The notes beneath the pieces were generated by a model. It worked only from the letters and a program-made list of their open reading frames with translations. It was not told where the DNA came from and did no database searches. Made by a program: the position numbers and the translations under genes. Below, piece after piece: positions 9,593 to 18,321 of a stretch of DNA of 64,000 nt (position 1 is its first letter; each line of letters begins with the position of its first letter). This DNA is from Aedoeadaptatus coxii. Its GTDB lineage: Bacteria; Bacillota; Clostridia; Tissierellales; Peptoniphilaceae. Location of the stretch: NCBI RefSeq assembly GCF_903819215.1, contig NZ_CAIJCT010000016.1. One strand, 5' to 3'.

Positions 9593-10262
9593 AGTAGTAG
9601 CCTACTCCTCTCTTGGTTAAGATGTAGCGGAAATCGCCGCCGTCTTCGATTTTTTCTCTGAGACGGCGCACGGTAACGTCTACGGTGCGAATGTCGCCGT
9701 AGTATTCGTAGCCCCATACTTCTTCTAAAAGTTGTTCTCTGCTGAACACGGTGCCCGGAGATTGGGCTAAGTATTTAAGTAATTCAAATTCCCGAAGGGT
9801 CAGGTCCACGACCTTGCCTCGCTTCGTCACTTCGTATTTTACGGGATCGATGTACAGATCCGCTTCTTCGATGACTTCCCCGGGGAGATAGCCTTCGTTT
9901 TCAAAATCGAGCCGGCGGAAGTTGGCCTTGACCCGCGCCACGAGCTCGCCCATGCTGAAGGGCTTGACGACGTAATCGTCTGCGCCGTATTCCAGGCCGC
10001 GAATGCGATCCCCTTCGGCGTCTTTTGCCGTGAGCATAATCACGGGGACGCGGCTTTTTTTGCGGATTTCGCGCAGTGCTTCAAAGCCGTCCATTCTCGG
10101 CATCATAACGTCTAAAAGTACGAGATCGGGCTGAAAGCCGTCGAACACTTCGAGACATTCCACGCCGTCGGATGCGATTTTCGTTTCGTAACCTTCGCCT
10201 GAAAGATTATAAGCGATGATTTCGGCGATGGCCGCTTCATCTTCCGTAATTAATATTTTCAT
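9582..10262 (-). CDS. walR: WalR response regulator (OmpR family)
   Basis: 226 residues. Receiver domain with acidic pocket E7-D8 and phospho-acceptor D51 (VLLDVMMPRMDG), switch residues T (MLTAKD) and K (VVKPFSM), then an OmpR/PhoB winged helix with RTVDVTVRRLREKIE. The C-terminus TKRGVGYYFGG is typical of WalR (YycF). First gene of the operon; RBS GGAGGA just before ATG. Confidence 0.96.
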   Translation of the reverse strand: MKILITEDEAAIAEIIAYNLSGEGYETKIASDGVECLEVFDGFQPDLVLLDVMMPRMDGFEALREIRKKSRVPVIMLTAKDAEGDRIRGLEYGADDYVVKPFSMGELVARVKANFRRLDFENEGYLPGEVIEEADLYIDPVKYEVTKRGKVVDLTLREFELLKYLAQSPGTVFSREQLLEEVWGYEYYGDIRTVDVTVRRLREKIEDGGDFRYILTKRGVGYYFGG

Positions 10263-10278
10263 AAGTTCCTCCTTTTTC

Positions 10279-10307
10279 GATTATATCACAGGAAATCCGA
10301 TATAATC
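10279..10307 (-). promoter_or_regulatory. walR promoter with symmetric inverted repeat
   Basis: GATTATATC and GATATAATC form a perfect 9-bp inverted repeat with an 11-bp spacer. The walR-proximal arm gives an extended -10 on the minus strand (TGATATAAT); the other arm gives the same -10 on the plus strand. It lies 17 bp before the walR ATG. Confidence 0.5.
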
Positions 10308-10318
10308 AGGTAGAAGCC

Positions 10319-10603
10319 TTAAGCTTGAAGACCTCTGGAAAGTTCGAAGAGACGAGCGTATAATAAAGCGATCTCCCCGTTATATTCGGGCGCCAATTTT
10401 TCAATTTTTTCTAAAATAAATGTTTCCCTCTTTCCGTCCTTGACCTCGCGCTTTTCTTTTTTCTTTTCCTCGCCGATGGCACGGGAAAGTGCAAAGCGCT
10501 TTTCCAAAAGGCGGATCACATTGTCGTCGATTGCGTCGATTTCCATGCGCAATCTTTCCACCACATCCCTCGAGGAGGCAGTATGATTCACATTATCTAT
10601 CAC
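10319..10603 (-). CDS. Chorismate-mutase-like (AroQ-type) helical protein
   Basis: 94 residues from a GTG start at 10603, chosen because AAAGGAG lies 8 nt upstream. The body SSRDVVERLRMEIDAIDDNVIRLLEKRFALSRAIGEEK matches the AroQ chorismate mutase pattern (R..ID.ID..I..LL..R..L....G..K). Chorismate mutase would convert chorismate to prephenate. The second-half residues are less clear, so activity is uncertain. It is convergent to nothing and lies just upstream of walR on the same strand; its 5' end overlaps the divergent rimK-like gene by 21 bp. Confidence 0.75.
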   Translation of the reverse strand: MIDNVNHTASSRDVVERLRMEIDAIDDNVIRLLEKRFALSRAIGEEKKKEKREVKDGKRETFILEKIEKLAPEYNGEIALLYARLFELSRGLQA

Positions 10604-11428
10604 GGTTATTTCTCCTTTACCATTCATAAAGTCGTCGCCGATTTTACTAAAACCTGCGGCAAGGTACTGGCCAAAGCCCACACCGATTACGCATTGGAAC
10701 ATGTCGGCGGTAAACTTCGCGCCGTAGATTTAAAAGGGGATCCTCGACCGAGTAAAATCCTTTTTTTCGATAAAGACATTCGCCTCGCCCGCGCGTTGGC
10801 GGAAGAGGTACCCGTCTATAACTCGCCTCGATCCATTGAGATCGCAGACGATAAACTTCTTACATGGGAAGCCTTGGCGGGATACGTGCCCATGATCGAC
10901 ACCATCCCCGGCCCCTTCCACTACAAAAGTGCCGCGCCGAAAGAGGACTTTCTCCGCTACGTCGAAAAATGCTTCGGCTACCCCATGGTGGTGAAGGCGG
11001 CGAAAGGTTCTTTCGGGGAGCAGGTGTTTCTCGCCGAAAATAGGGACGAGCTCGTCGCCATTGCCGAAAATATCGGATCCGCCGATTATCTCCTTCAGCG
11101 CTATGTAAAAGAAGCGAAAGGCGTAGACAAGCGGGTCATCGTCGTCGGCGACGAGATTCTCGGCGCCATCGAGCGACGCAATCCGACGGATTTCCGCGCC
11201 AATATCGATTTAGGCGGATCGGCGCGCCCCGTTTCCCTAACGGAGGAAGAATCCGCCATGGCCTTAAAAGCCCACCGCCTTTTGGGCCTTACCTTTTCGG
11301 GCATCGATCTTATTCAATCGAAAGATGGCCCTCTCCTCGTGGAGGTGAACAGCAATATGAGTTACCTGGGCTTTCAACGGGCCACGGGCATCGACGTGAC
11401 GAAAAAAATTCTCCGCGCCGTGGAATAA
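10583..11428 (+). CDS. RimK-family ATP-grasp ligase
   Basis: 281 residues of the RimK/LysX type, ATP-dependent carboxylate-amine ligases. Features: the preATP-grasp region with PSKILFFDKDIRLARALAEEVPVYNS, the phosphate-binding loop region KAAKGSFGEQVFL, the lid DYLLQRYVKEAKGVDKRVIVVGDEILGAIERRNP and the metal site VEVNSNMSYLGFQRATGID. RBS GGAGG (10574-10578) precedes the ATG by 4 nt. Substrate unknown: ribosomal S6 glutamylation, glutathione-like or peptide ligation are all possible. No terminator is obvious downstream. Confidence 0.85.
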   Translation: MIHIIYHGYFSFTIHKVVADFTKTCGKVLAKAHTDYALEHVGGKLRAVDLKGDPRPSKILFFDKDIRLARALAEEVPVYNSPRSIEIADDKLLTWEALAGYVPMIDTIPGPFHYKSAAPKEDFLRYVEKCFGYPMVVKAAKGSFGEQVFLAENRDELVAIAENIGSADYLLQRYVKEAKGVDKRVIVVGDEILGAIERRNPTDFRANIDLGGSARPVSLTEEESAMALKAHRLLGLTFSGIDLIQSKDGPLLVEVNSNMSYLGFQRATGIDVTKKILRAVE

Positions 11429-11533
11429 TAGCCGAAACACCTTTACACCTCAAGCTTACCACGTTTTCCGTAAAGGGTAAAATGTGGAATGATTCCTATT
11501 TCGCCGAATTTTTTAATTTTTTAAAAATTCCCC

Positions 11534-11562
11534 TTGACTCCTTTTTCTCTTTCGCCTATAAT
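11534..11562 (+). promoter_or_regulatory. Sigma-A promoter of the T-box operon
   Basis: TTGACT (11534-11539), a 17-bp spacer and TATAAT (11557-11562). Transcription would begin about 11569, at the foot of T-box stem I. Confidence 0.85.
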
Positions 11563-11568
11563 TCCATT

Positions 11569-11829
11569 CATAACGTTGAAGAGGAGAGTACAAAAGGGAA
11601 GTGCTTACAGAGAGATTTCATTTGGTGAGAGAAATCGGCATGAAAGTTTTGGAACATGGCCTCGGAGTGTTCGCACCGAAGCTTCGGTTTAGGCTGCGAC
11701 AGGTACGCCTGTTATAGCGTCACGGGTATGATGGTACTCTGTAAGGTTATTTTAGCGATAAAATAATGAAAAAAGGTGGTAACACGAGCATTTTGCTTTC
11801 GTCCTTTTGGGGCGGAAGCTTTTTTTATT
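11569..11829 (+). promoter_or_regulatory. T-box leader, specifier ATG (methionine)
   Basis: Canonical parts are visible in order: the AGTA S-turn (GAGGAGAGTAC), AGAGAG and the distal-loop GGTGAGA element, then GGAAC-ATG-GCCTCGGAG with specifier ATG at 11656-11658, and the T-box bulge GGTGGTAACACGAGC (TGGT at 11777-11780, pairing an ACCA tRNA end, so discriminator A). It ends in a terminator at 11795-11829. Uncharged tRNA-Met should stabilise the antiterminator and turn on the downstream brnQ-metY genes. CTC (Leu), two bases further on, is the less likely alternative because the GAAC-xxx-purine-CCTC frame fits ATG. Confidence 0.88.
11795..11829 (+). terminator. T-box regulated terminator
   Basis: GCTTTCGTCC pairs with GGGCGGAAGC (two wobble pairs), followed by T7. 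It competes with the antiterminator that contains the TGGT bulge. Confidence 0.85.
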
Positions 11830-11864
11830 TTCTCGCAAATAACAGAAGAAAAAAGGAGAAAGAC

Positions 11865-13178
11865 ATGAAACAGAAAAAACGAGACACACTTTATATCGGC
11901 TTGGCGCTTTTCGCCTCCTATTTCGGAGCGGGAAATTTAATTTTTCCCGGCGCCCTCGGCTTGGTATCGGGAAATGAATGGAGTTTTGGTGCTATAGGGC
12001 TTATGATTTCAGCCGTCTTAATGCCCATTGTCGCCCTTTACGTTATTTCGAGGGCAGGTTCCGTAGAAGCCCTTACGAAAAACATCCATCCGGAATTTTC
12101 CAAATACTTACTGCTTTTAATTATGCTTTTCGCAGGCCACATTTCCGTTCCCAGAACCGGCGCCGTAGCCTACGAGCTGGGCGTTCAGGCGCTGTTTCCG
12201 AAAGTACCCATGGCGGTATTCGCCCTGTTTTATTTCGGAATCGCCCTATACTTCGCCCTGGATCTAAGCGCCATGGTCGATAAAGTGGCCCGCTACCTTA
12301 CCCCCGCCCTCGTGGTGATTTTATTTTTCATCGTGATCAAAGGCGTGCTCTTTCCCATAGACGCCGTAGCAGCCCCACCCCAAGTAAACAACGTGCTCCT
12401 GCATTCCTTCTTAGGCGGCTACCAAACGGGAGATTTGCTCGTCAGCTTTTTAATCGGCACGGTCTTTATCGGCGACATTGTGCGTAGAGGCTACGCAAGC
12501 GATAAGGAACGAAACGGTATCGTCGCCAAAGCAGGCGTCATTACTTTCTGCCTCTTCTTCGTTATCTACGTCGGACTCTTATATTTCGGCGCGAAATTAA
12601 GCGGCAAGTATCCGACGGATATCGATCACGCCGCCCTTTTGCTCAACATCGTGCGCGCCATTTTAGGGGAAAAAGGGCTGGCGCTTTTAAGCATCGCCGT
12701 CGTCCTCGCCTGCTTGACCACGGCCATCGGGCAGATTACATCCATTGCCAATTTCTTTCACGAATTTACCAATGGTAAACTTTCCCACAAACAGGCGGCG
12801 ATTTTATTTTCCTGCATCGGCGCGGGCATTACACTTTTGGGTGTGGAAAAAATCGTCTTCTTGGCGACGCCCATTTACCTCATGGTCTACCCCAGCGTCA
12901 TTATGCTCATGATCTTGGGCGTCTTCTACAAACCCCTGGAAAATCATGCTCTCGCTTTCCGCGTCGCCATGGTTTTTACCCTGGTGGTCAGCTTGCTGGA
13001 AGCTGTAAATGCCTTTACCGGCCTTCCCCTCTTGCAAGCCGCCGTCGATGCCATTCCCCTTTCGGGAGCGGGCTTCGCCTGGCTCTTGCCCGCCATAACG
13101 GGCTTTGTACTCGGTTTAATCTATGAATTTGCGAAGGGGCAAAACAGAAACACCGCCCCTTCCACTGTTAATAATTAA
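11865..13178 (+). CDS. brnQ: BrnQ-family (LIVCS) amino acid carrier
   Basis: 437 residues, about 12 membrane segments, opening with TLYIGLALFASYFGAGNLIFPGALG, the LIVCS family N-terminus. ATG at 11865 is chosen because AAAGGAG lies 7 nt before it; an earlier in-frame ATG at 11766 lies inside the T-box antiterminator and is discarded. The family imports Leu, Ile and Val with Na+ or H+; some members carry methionine. With a Met-type T-box and metY following 12 bp later, methionine is the likelier cargo here (inference). Confidence 0.9.
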   Translation: MKQKKRDTLYIGLALFASYFGAGNLIFPGALGLVSGNEWSFGAIGLMISAVLMPIVALYVISRAGSVEALTKNIHPEFSKYLLLLIMLFAGHISVPRTGAVAYELGVQALFPKVPMAVFALFYFGIALYFALDLSAMVDKVARYLTPALVVILFFIVIKGVLFPIDAVAAPPQVNNVLLHSFLGGYQTGDLLVSFLIGTVFIGDIVRRGYASDKERNGIVAKAGVITFCLFFVIYVGLLYFGAKLSGKYPTDIDHAALLLNIVRAILGEKGLALLSIAVVLACLTTAIGQITSIANFFHEFTNGKLSHKQAAILFSCIGAGITLLGVEKIVFLATPIYLMVYPSVIMLMILGVFYKPLENHALAFRVAMVFTLVVSLLEAVNAFTGLPLLQAAVDAIPLSGAGFAWLLPAITGFVLGLIYEFAKGQNRNTAPSTVNN

Positions 13179-13193
13179 TTTTAGGAGGATATG

Positions 13194-14474
13194 ATGACAA
13201 AACAAGGACTTGGAACTTTATGTGTGCAAGCGGGATACGATCCCCAAAACGGCGAACCTCGCGTGGTACCCATCGTTCAATCGACTACATTTAAATACGA
13301 TTCCTCGAAACAAATGGGCGATCTCTTCGACCTGAAGGAATCCGGCTATTTCTACTCTCGACTTGCCAACCCCACCAACGACGCCGTAGCGGCGAAGATC
13401 ACGGCCTTAGAAGGGGGCGTCGCCGGCATTTTAACCTCTTCCGGTCAGGCGGCCAATTTCTACGCACTCATTAATATTTTAAAAGCAGGCGATCACGTCG
13501 TAGCCTCTTCCGCTATTTACGGCGGCAGCTATAATCTTATCGCCCACACCATGAAAGATATGGGCATCGAATCCACCTTCGTCGACCCGGCGGCCACGCG
13601 CGAAGAATTGGATCGCGCCTTCCGCCCGAATACCAAGGCGGTTTACGGAGAAAGCCTTGCCAATCCGGCACTTAAGATTTTAGATATCGAAACCTTCGCC
13701 GACGCGGCACATGCCCACGGCGTACCCCTTATTGTAGACAACACCTTCCCCACGCCCATATTCCTTCGCCCCTTCGAATACGGAGCCGATATCGTCACCC
13801 ACTCCACGACGAAATACATGAACGGATTCGCCAACTCCGTAGGCGGCGCCGTCATCGATTCGGGGAACTTCGACTGGACAGCCCACAAGGAAAAATATCC
13901 GCAACTGACCGAACCTGACGAAACCTATCACGGCGTTACCTTTACGGAAACCTTCGGTAAAGGTGCCTATATTACAAAAATGACCACGACCATTATGCGC
14001 GATCTCGGAAGCATTCCCTCGCCGCAAAATTCCTTCTATTTAGGTCTCGGTCTCGAAACCCTTCATCTCAGAATGCCGCGCCATTTCGAAAACGCCTACG
14101 CCGTGGCCAAGTATTTAAAAGGCCACGACAAAATAGCCTGGGTTAATTTCTCCGCATTGGAAGACGACAGCCAACATGAACTGGCGAAAAAATATCTCCC
14201 CAACGGATCTTGCGGCGTCATTTCCTTCGGAATTCAAGGCGGACGGGAAGCCGCTACGAAATTCATGGACAGTCTGAAACTCGCCGCCGTCGTTACCCAT
14301 GTCGCCGATTCCCGAACCTGCGTCCTCCACCCGGCCAGCACCACCCATCGCCAAATGAACGACGATGAACTTCTCGCCGCCGGCGTCAGCGCCGACCTCA
14401 TTCGCATGAGCGTAGGCATCGAAGATAAAGAAGACATCATCGCCGACATCGAGCAAGCTTTAGAAGCTCTATAA
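13194..14474 (+). CDS. metY: O-acetylhomoserine sulfhydrylase (PLP enzyme)
   Basis: About 426 residues of the Cys/Met metabolism PLP family. It makes homocysteine (or methionine) from O-acetylhomoserine and sulfide (or methanethiol). Motifs: YSRLANPTNDAVAAK, the TSSGQAANFY cofactor-phosphate region, DNTFPTP, and HSTTKYMNG with the PLP lysine near residue 207. The length of about 430 fits MetY rather than the shorter methionine gamma-lyase or MetB (380-400). Two adjacent ATGs exist (13191, 13194); 13194 gives the better spacing to AGGAGG. Co-transcribed with brnQ under the T-box. Confidence 0.88.
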   Translation: MTKQGLGTLCVQAGYDPQNGEPRVVPIVQSTTFKYDSSKQMGDLFDLKESGYFYSRLANPTNDAVAAKITALEGGVAGILTSSGQAANFYALINILKAGDHVVASSAIYGGSYNLIAHTMKDMGIESTFVDPAATREELDRAFRPNTKAVYGESLANPALKILDIETFADAAHAHGVPLIVDNTFPTPIFLRPFEYGADIVTHSTTKYMNGFANSVGGAVIDSGNFDWTAHKEKYPQLTEPDETYHGVTFTETFGKGAYITKMTTTIMRDLGSIPSPQNSFYLGLGLETLHLRMPRHFENAYAVAKYLKGHDKIAWVNFSALEDDSQHELAKKYLPNGSCGVISFGIQGGREAATKFMDSLKLAAVVTHVADSRTCVLHPASTTHRQMNDDELLAAGVSADLIRMSVGIEDKEDIIADIEQALEAL

Positions 14475-14477
14475 AAA

Positions 14478-14500
14478 AATTGCCCTTCGGGGCATTTTTT
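14478..14500 (+). terminator. Terminator of brnQ-metY operon
   Basis: TGCCC-TTCG-GGGCA stem-loop with flanking A-run and T6. Confidence 0.9.
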
Positions 14501-14609
14501 ATTTCTATTTATTTTTTCTATACATTTTGTTCCTTCATCATTTAATTTTATAAAGCAAAAACATGTCGTTTTTTACGCCTGTGTTATAATGAAGCCATGG
14601 AGGGATACT

Positions 14610-15617
14610 ATGCATTTAGACGTTTGTGGAGGTTGCAATGCCAAAATCGGCGCAGGCGACCTGTCCACCATTTTAAAAAACTTACCCATTTATAAGCGCG
14701 AGGATATTCTCGCAGGTTTCGAAGGCAACGAAGACGGCGCCATCATCCAAATTACCGATGACATCGCCATCGTCACGTCATTAGACTTCTTCCCACCCAT
14801 GGTAGAAGATGCCTACGCCTTCGGCAAAATCGCGGCGGCTAACGCCCTTTCGGATATTTACGCCATGGGTGCCGAGCCCATTAGCGCCATGAACATCGTC
14901 GCCTTCCCCGAGGAAGAAGACATGGCCATTTTAGATGAAATTCTAAAAGGCGGCGCCGATGTTTGCAAAGAAGCCATGACCACCTTAACCGGTGGCCACT
15001 CCATTCACGATCCCAAGATCAAATACGGCTTAAGCGTTATCGGCAAATTAAATCTGAAAGATATTAAACGGAACAACACGCCGAAAGTCGGCGACGCCCT
15101 TTACCTTACCAAGCCCCTCGGCGTGTCCCTTTTAATGAGCGGCTACACCGTCGACGAAGTAAGCAAAGAAGATTATCAAGCGGCAGTGGACTCCATGTGT
15201 CGCCTGAACAAACATCCTTACGATGTTTTGAAAAACTACAAGATTCACGCCTTAACCGACGTTACGGGATTCGGGCTCTTGGGCCACTTATGCGAAATGA
15301 CCGATGGCGCCAGCGCCGTCATTTACGCGGACAAACTTAATATTTTAAGCGGCGCTAAAGAAGCGGCGGAAAACTTCCTCTTTACCGCCGGCGGCCAACG
15401 TAATCGCAATGCCTACGGCGACAAGATCGCCTTTGAAATCGACGACTTCGCCTTGGAAGAAGTGCTATACGATCCCCAAACATCGGGCGGACTCTTAATC
15501 AGCGTGGATCCCGACGACGGCAAAAAAATGTTCGACGAAATGAAAAAGAAAGGCATCGACGTCGCCTACATTGGCGAAATGATCGAACCTTCCGAAAAAT
15601 CTATTTATGTGAGGTAA
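14610..15617 (+). CDS. selD: Selenide, water dikinase (selenophosphate synthetase)
   Basis: 335 residues. Makes selenophosphate from ATP and selenide for Sec-tRNA synthesis. The N-terminus MHLDVCGGCNAKIGAG carries the reactive Cys region and Lys; Cys, not Sec, is used. Further PurM-like motifs are TSLDFFPPMVEDAYAFGKIAAANALSDIYAMGA and TGGHSI, then LTDVTGFGLLGH. The start is ATG 14610 (GGAGGG 6 nt upstream) rather than the in-frame ATG at 14589. A TATAAT at 14585-14590 may be its -10, with a poor -35. yedF follows after 4 bp. Confidence 0.95.
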   Translation: MHLDVCGGCNAKIGAGDLSTILKNLPIYKREDILAGFEGNEDGAIIQITDDIAIVTSLDFFPPMVEDAYAFGKIAAANALSDIYAMGAEPISAMNIVAFPEEEDMAILDEILKGGADVCKEAMTTLTGGHSIHDPKIKYGLSVIGKLNLKDIKRNNTPKVGDALYLTKPLGVSLLMSGYTVDEVSKEDYQAAVDSMCRLNKHPYDVLKNYKIHALTDVTGFGLLGHLCEMTDGASAVIYADKLNILSGAKEAAENFLFTAGGQRNRNAYGDKIAFEIDDFALEEVLYDPQTSGGLLISVDPDDGKKMFDEMKKKGIDVAYIGEMIEPSEKSIYVR

Positions 15618-15621
15618 TACA

Positions 15622-16212
15622 ATGAAAATAATCGACGCCATGGGGCTCGCTTGTCCTCGCCCCGTTATTTTAACGAAAAAAGCCATTCGCGAAGAAAACT
15701 TGGAAGAAGTTACCGTCAAAGTCGATAACAAAATCGCCACGGAAAATCTTTCCAAAATGGCAAAACAACTCGGCTTCTCCGCCGATGTTAAAACCAATTC
15801 CAACACGGATTACGAAGTGCACCTCGTCAAAACCGGCGATGGCGAAAGCGTCGCCGTTGCGGAAGAAGGTCTTTGCGGCGAATACGTCGTCGCCATTTCC
15901 AGCGACAAAATGGGCACGGGCGATGAAACCTTCTCTAAAAACTTATTGGAAGGCTTTATCTACGCTCTTACCGAACAAGATATTACACCGACCTACGTCA
16001 TCTTCTACAACACCGGCGTTCTACTCCCCTCCCTTAACGAAAAAGTTATCGGCGATTTAAAGGAACTGGAAAAGAAAGGCACACAAGTTCTTTCCTGCGG
16101 CCTTTGCCTCAATCAATACGAAGTAAAAGAAAAATTACAAGTCGGCGATATTACCAATATGTATCGCATTGCAGAGCTCATGATTCAATACAAAGTCGTC
16201 AAGCCCTGCTAA
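15622..16212 (+). CDS. yedF: Selenium-metabolism sulfurtransferase-like protein YedF
   Basis: 196 residues. N-terminal TusA/SirA domain (MKIIDAMGLACPRPVILTKKAI, the CPRP motif at about residue 11) followed by a DsrE-like C-terminal domain with SCGLCLNQYEV near 155. This two-domain form is a known companion of selD in selenium-using bacteria. A role in selenium delivery is suggested by family and by its position 4 bp after selD, but the reaction is not established. Confidence 0.9.
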   Translation: MKIIDAMGLACPRPVILTKKAIREENLEEVTVKVDNKIATENLSKMAKQLGFSADVKTNSNTDYEVHLVKTGDGESVAVAEEGLCGEYVVAISSDKMGTGDETFSKNLLEGFIYALTEQDITPTYVIFYNTGVLLPSLNEKVIGDLKELEKKGTQVLSCGLCLNQYEVKEKLQVGDITNMYRIAELMIQYKVVKPC

Positions 16213-16224
16213 CTTTCCAAAAGC

Positions 16225-16250
16225 AAAACGGACCTTCGGGTCCGTTTTTT
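16225..16250 (+). terminator. Terminator of selD-yedF
   Basis: ACGGACC-TTCG-GGTCCGT stem-loop followed by T6. Confidence 0.92.
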
Positions 16251-16299
16251 GTTGCTATCTACATTCATGAATTACGATCCAGTCGCAACTTTTGTGCAT

Positions 16300-16329
16300 C
16301 AAAAAAGCAGGTCTCACGGACCTGCTTTC
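16300..16329 (-). terminator. Terminator of the prdF/TSUP transcript
   Basis: On the minus strand AAAGCAGGTCC / GAGACCTGCTTT forms a hairpin followed by T6. It lies 10 bp past the TSUP stop. Confidence 0.88.
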
Positions 16330-16338
16330 ATTTGCTGT

Positions 16339-17217
16339 TTATGCAGCTGCTTTGGACTTACGGATATAGGTTACAGCCGTGTAGATTACAACAGCGGTAA
16401 TAATAATCGTAAGAACGTTCATGGGTAAGCCTGTTACGAATTTAGCTGCGATGAAAACGCCGACGATACCGCCGATGGAAATAGCGATACTGGATTTACG
16501 AGCGTAAACGCCTGCTTTAATAAATTCAGCACTGGCTACGGGCATTAAGCCTGCGCAGGATGCCATCATGATCGGCATTGCAACCAAGGGGTTTAAACCG
16601 AGCATGTAGACAAGTGCCATACAGGGAGCGTAAAGGCCGACACCGATGGTCATTAATGCGCCGAGGAAGAAGTTGATAACGACAGCGATAATAAGTTTGA
16701 TGCCTGTTAATGCAACAGCTTCGTTACCGGTTCCGAGGGCATCTAATGCGCCGAATTGTCTTAAGAGCATGAGAGCTGCCGTTACGAGAAGTGCAAGACC
16801 CATGTAGAATTGAACTTTCTTTTCGGGAAGCTTGGATACGGTTCTCGATCCTACGAAGGAACCTACGGTTGCAGCGGCTACCATGGCAAACAAGGTTACC
16901 GGGTCTACTTTAACCAATTTAATAAAGATAAATGCTTCCGTCATAACGGGGATGGTACAAGATACGTTTAAAGTACCGGGAAGTAAACGGTCGTGGTCTA
17001 ATTGCTTAAAGAAGTCGAGTAAAGCGGTAAGAGGTGCGAAACTTCCGATACCCAATGTATCGAAGAAGTTTACAAATGCGCCGATGAAACCGGATTTAAC
17101 CCAGCTGGCTTGTTCTTGTGCCATAACTTCTTTGTTAGCGGCAACGTCTTTAACGAAGAAGAATAGGAAGTAAAGGGTGAGGGCACCCAATACTCCCAGA
17201 AGTAGTTTAACAATCAT
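16339..17217 (-). CDS. TSUP (TauE/SafE) family membrane permease
   Basis: 292 residues, about 8 membrane segments in two repeats, with the family motif FVNFFDTLGIGSFAPLTALL (about 50-69) and VVINFFLGALMTIGVGLYAPCMALVYMLGLNP. The TSUP family moves sulfur compounds or organic acids. The gene begins 23 bp after the prdF stop and shares its terminator, so a solute linked to proline fermentation (for example proline itself or an acidic product) is possible but unproven. Confidence 0.85.
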   Translation of the reverse strand: MIVKLLLGVLGALTLYFLFFFVKDVAANKEVMAQEQASWVKSGFIGAFVNFFDTLGIGSFAPLTALLDFFKQLDHDRLLPGTLNVSCTIPVMTEAFIFIKLVKVDPVTLFAMVAAATVGSFVGSRTVSKLPEKKVQFYMGLALLVTAALMLLRQFGALDALGTGNEAVALTGIKLIIAVVINFFLGALMTIGVGLYAPCMALVYMLGLNPLVAMPIMMASCAGLMPVASAEFIKAGVYARKSSIAISIGGIVGVFIAAKFVTGLPMNVLTIIITAVVIYTAVTYIRKSKAAA

Positions 17218-17240
17218 ATCGTACTCCTATCTAATGGAAC

Positions 17241-18248
17241 TTATCCGAGAATGAAACCGTGTTTTACGGGGTCGGTTTCGTCGATTACAAAGTGGTTGAA
17301 GCCTGTGATCCAAGCGGAACCGGAAATTTGAGGAATGACGGCATCTAAATCGCCGACTTTAGCTTCTTCAAGAATCTTGCCGTAGAATAAAGTTCCGAGG
17401 ATGGATTCGTAAACGAATTCTTCGCCAACTTTGAGTTCGCCTTTTTTGTAAAGGGTAGCCATTTTAGCACTGGTACCGGTTCCGCAGGGCGATCTGTCGA
17501 CTTGGCCTTGACCGAATACGACGCAGTTTCTAAGGGTTGCGCCCGGTGTATCGGTTTCGGACCACCATTCGATAAGGTCAACGGTGTGAATATGGGGAAG
17601 TTCGGGGTGTTGAACTTTGATTTCTTTGTTGATGATGTCGCGAAGTTGCATACCAAGTTTGTTAAGAACTTGTGCGTTTTCCGGTTCGATGGTAACGCCG
17701 ATTTGGTCAACTTTTACGATAGCGAAGAAGCTGCCGCCGAAGGAGATGTCGAATTTGATCTTGCCGTAGCCGGGAAGTTCAACTTCTTGGTCTTCTTTGT
17801 AAAGGAATGCGGGAACGTTGGTGAAGGTAACTTTTTTAGCGTGACCGTCTTCAACTTCTACTTCGCCGCGGATAATGCCTGCAGGAGCTTCTTGAACAAC
17901 TTTGGTAACGGGTTCTTCGCAGGGAATGATGCCGGTTTCAACAGCAACAGACATTGCACCGATGGTACCGTGACCACACATGTTAAGGTATCCGCCACCA
18001 TCCATGAAGATGATACCGTAGTCAGCTTCATCATTTGTCGGTTGGGTAAGGATAGATCCGAACATGTCATTGTGTCCGCGGGGTTCTAACATAATGGCGG
18101 TACGCAAGTAGTCTAGATTATCTTCGAGGTATTGTTTCTTTTCGGGCATACTTTTTCCCGGAATGTTAGGGATGCCGCCAATAACGACACGTGTAGCTTC
18201 GCCGGCGGTATGAGAGTCAACGGCGTGGATGCTTCTAGAAAATTTCAT
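17241..18248 (-). CDS. prdF: Proline racemase
   Basis: 335 residues. Interconverts L- and D-proline and feeds D-proline reductase. Both catalytic thiols are present: C91 in NMCGHGTIG and C255 in DRSPCGTGTS, which separates true racemase from trans-3-hydroxyproline dehydratases that lack the second Cys; 4-hydroxyproline epimerase remains a weaker alternative. The ATG at 18248 follows AAGGAGG by 7 nt; the reading frame open further upstream runs through tRNA-Sec and is not coding. Located 73 bp downstream of selC on the same strand. Confidence 0.93.
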   Translation of the reverse strand: MKFSRSIHAVDSHTAGEATRVVIGGIPNIPGKSMPEKKQYLEDNLDYLRTAIMLEPRGHNDMFGSILTQPTNDEADYGIIFMDGGGYLNMCGHGTIGAMSVAVETGIIPCEEPVTKVVQEAPAGIIRGEVEVEDGHAKKVTFTNVPAFLYKEDQEVELPGYGKIKFDISFGGSFFAIVKVDQIGVTIEPENAQVLNKLGMQLRDIINKEIKVQHPELPHIHTVDLIEWWSETDTPGATLRNCVVFGQGQVDRSPCGTGTSAKMATLYKKGELKVGEEFVYESILGTLFYGKILEEAKVGDLDAVIPQISGSAWITGFNHFVIDETDPVKHGFILG

Positions 18249-18321
18249 TGTGATCCTCCTTAATACTATAAAAACATTTTCCCATTTCAGAACATAAACC
18301 CGTCGACCATTTATGTATAAA

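Noticed and set aside
11766..11864. Longer BrnQ N-terminus from ATG 11766
   Set aside because: This stretch is the T-box antiterminator/terminator; ATG 11865 has the proper RBS.
17502..18089. 195-residue open frame on plus strand opposite prdF
   Set aside because: Antisense shadow of a conserved gene, with no RBS and no family resemblance.
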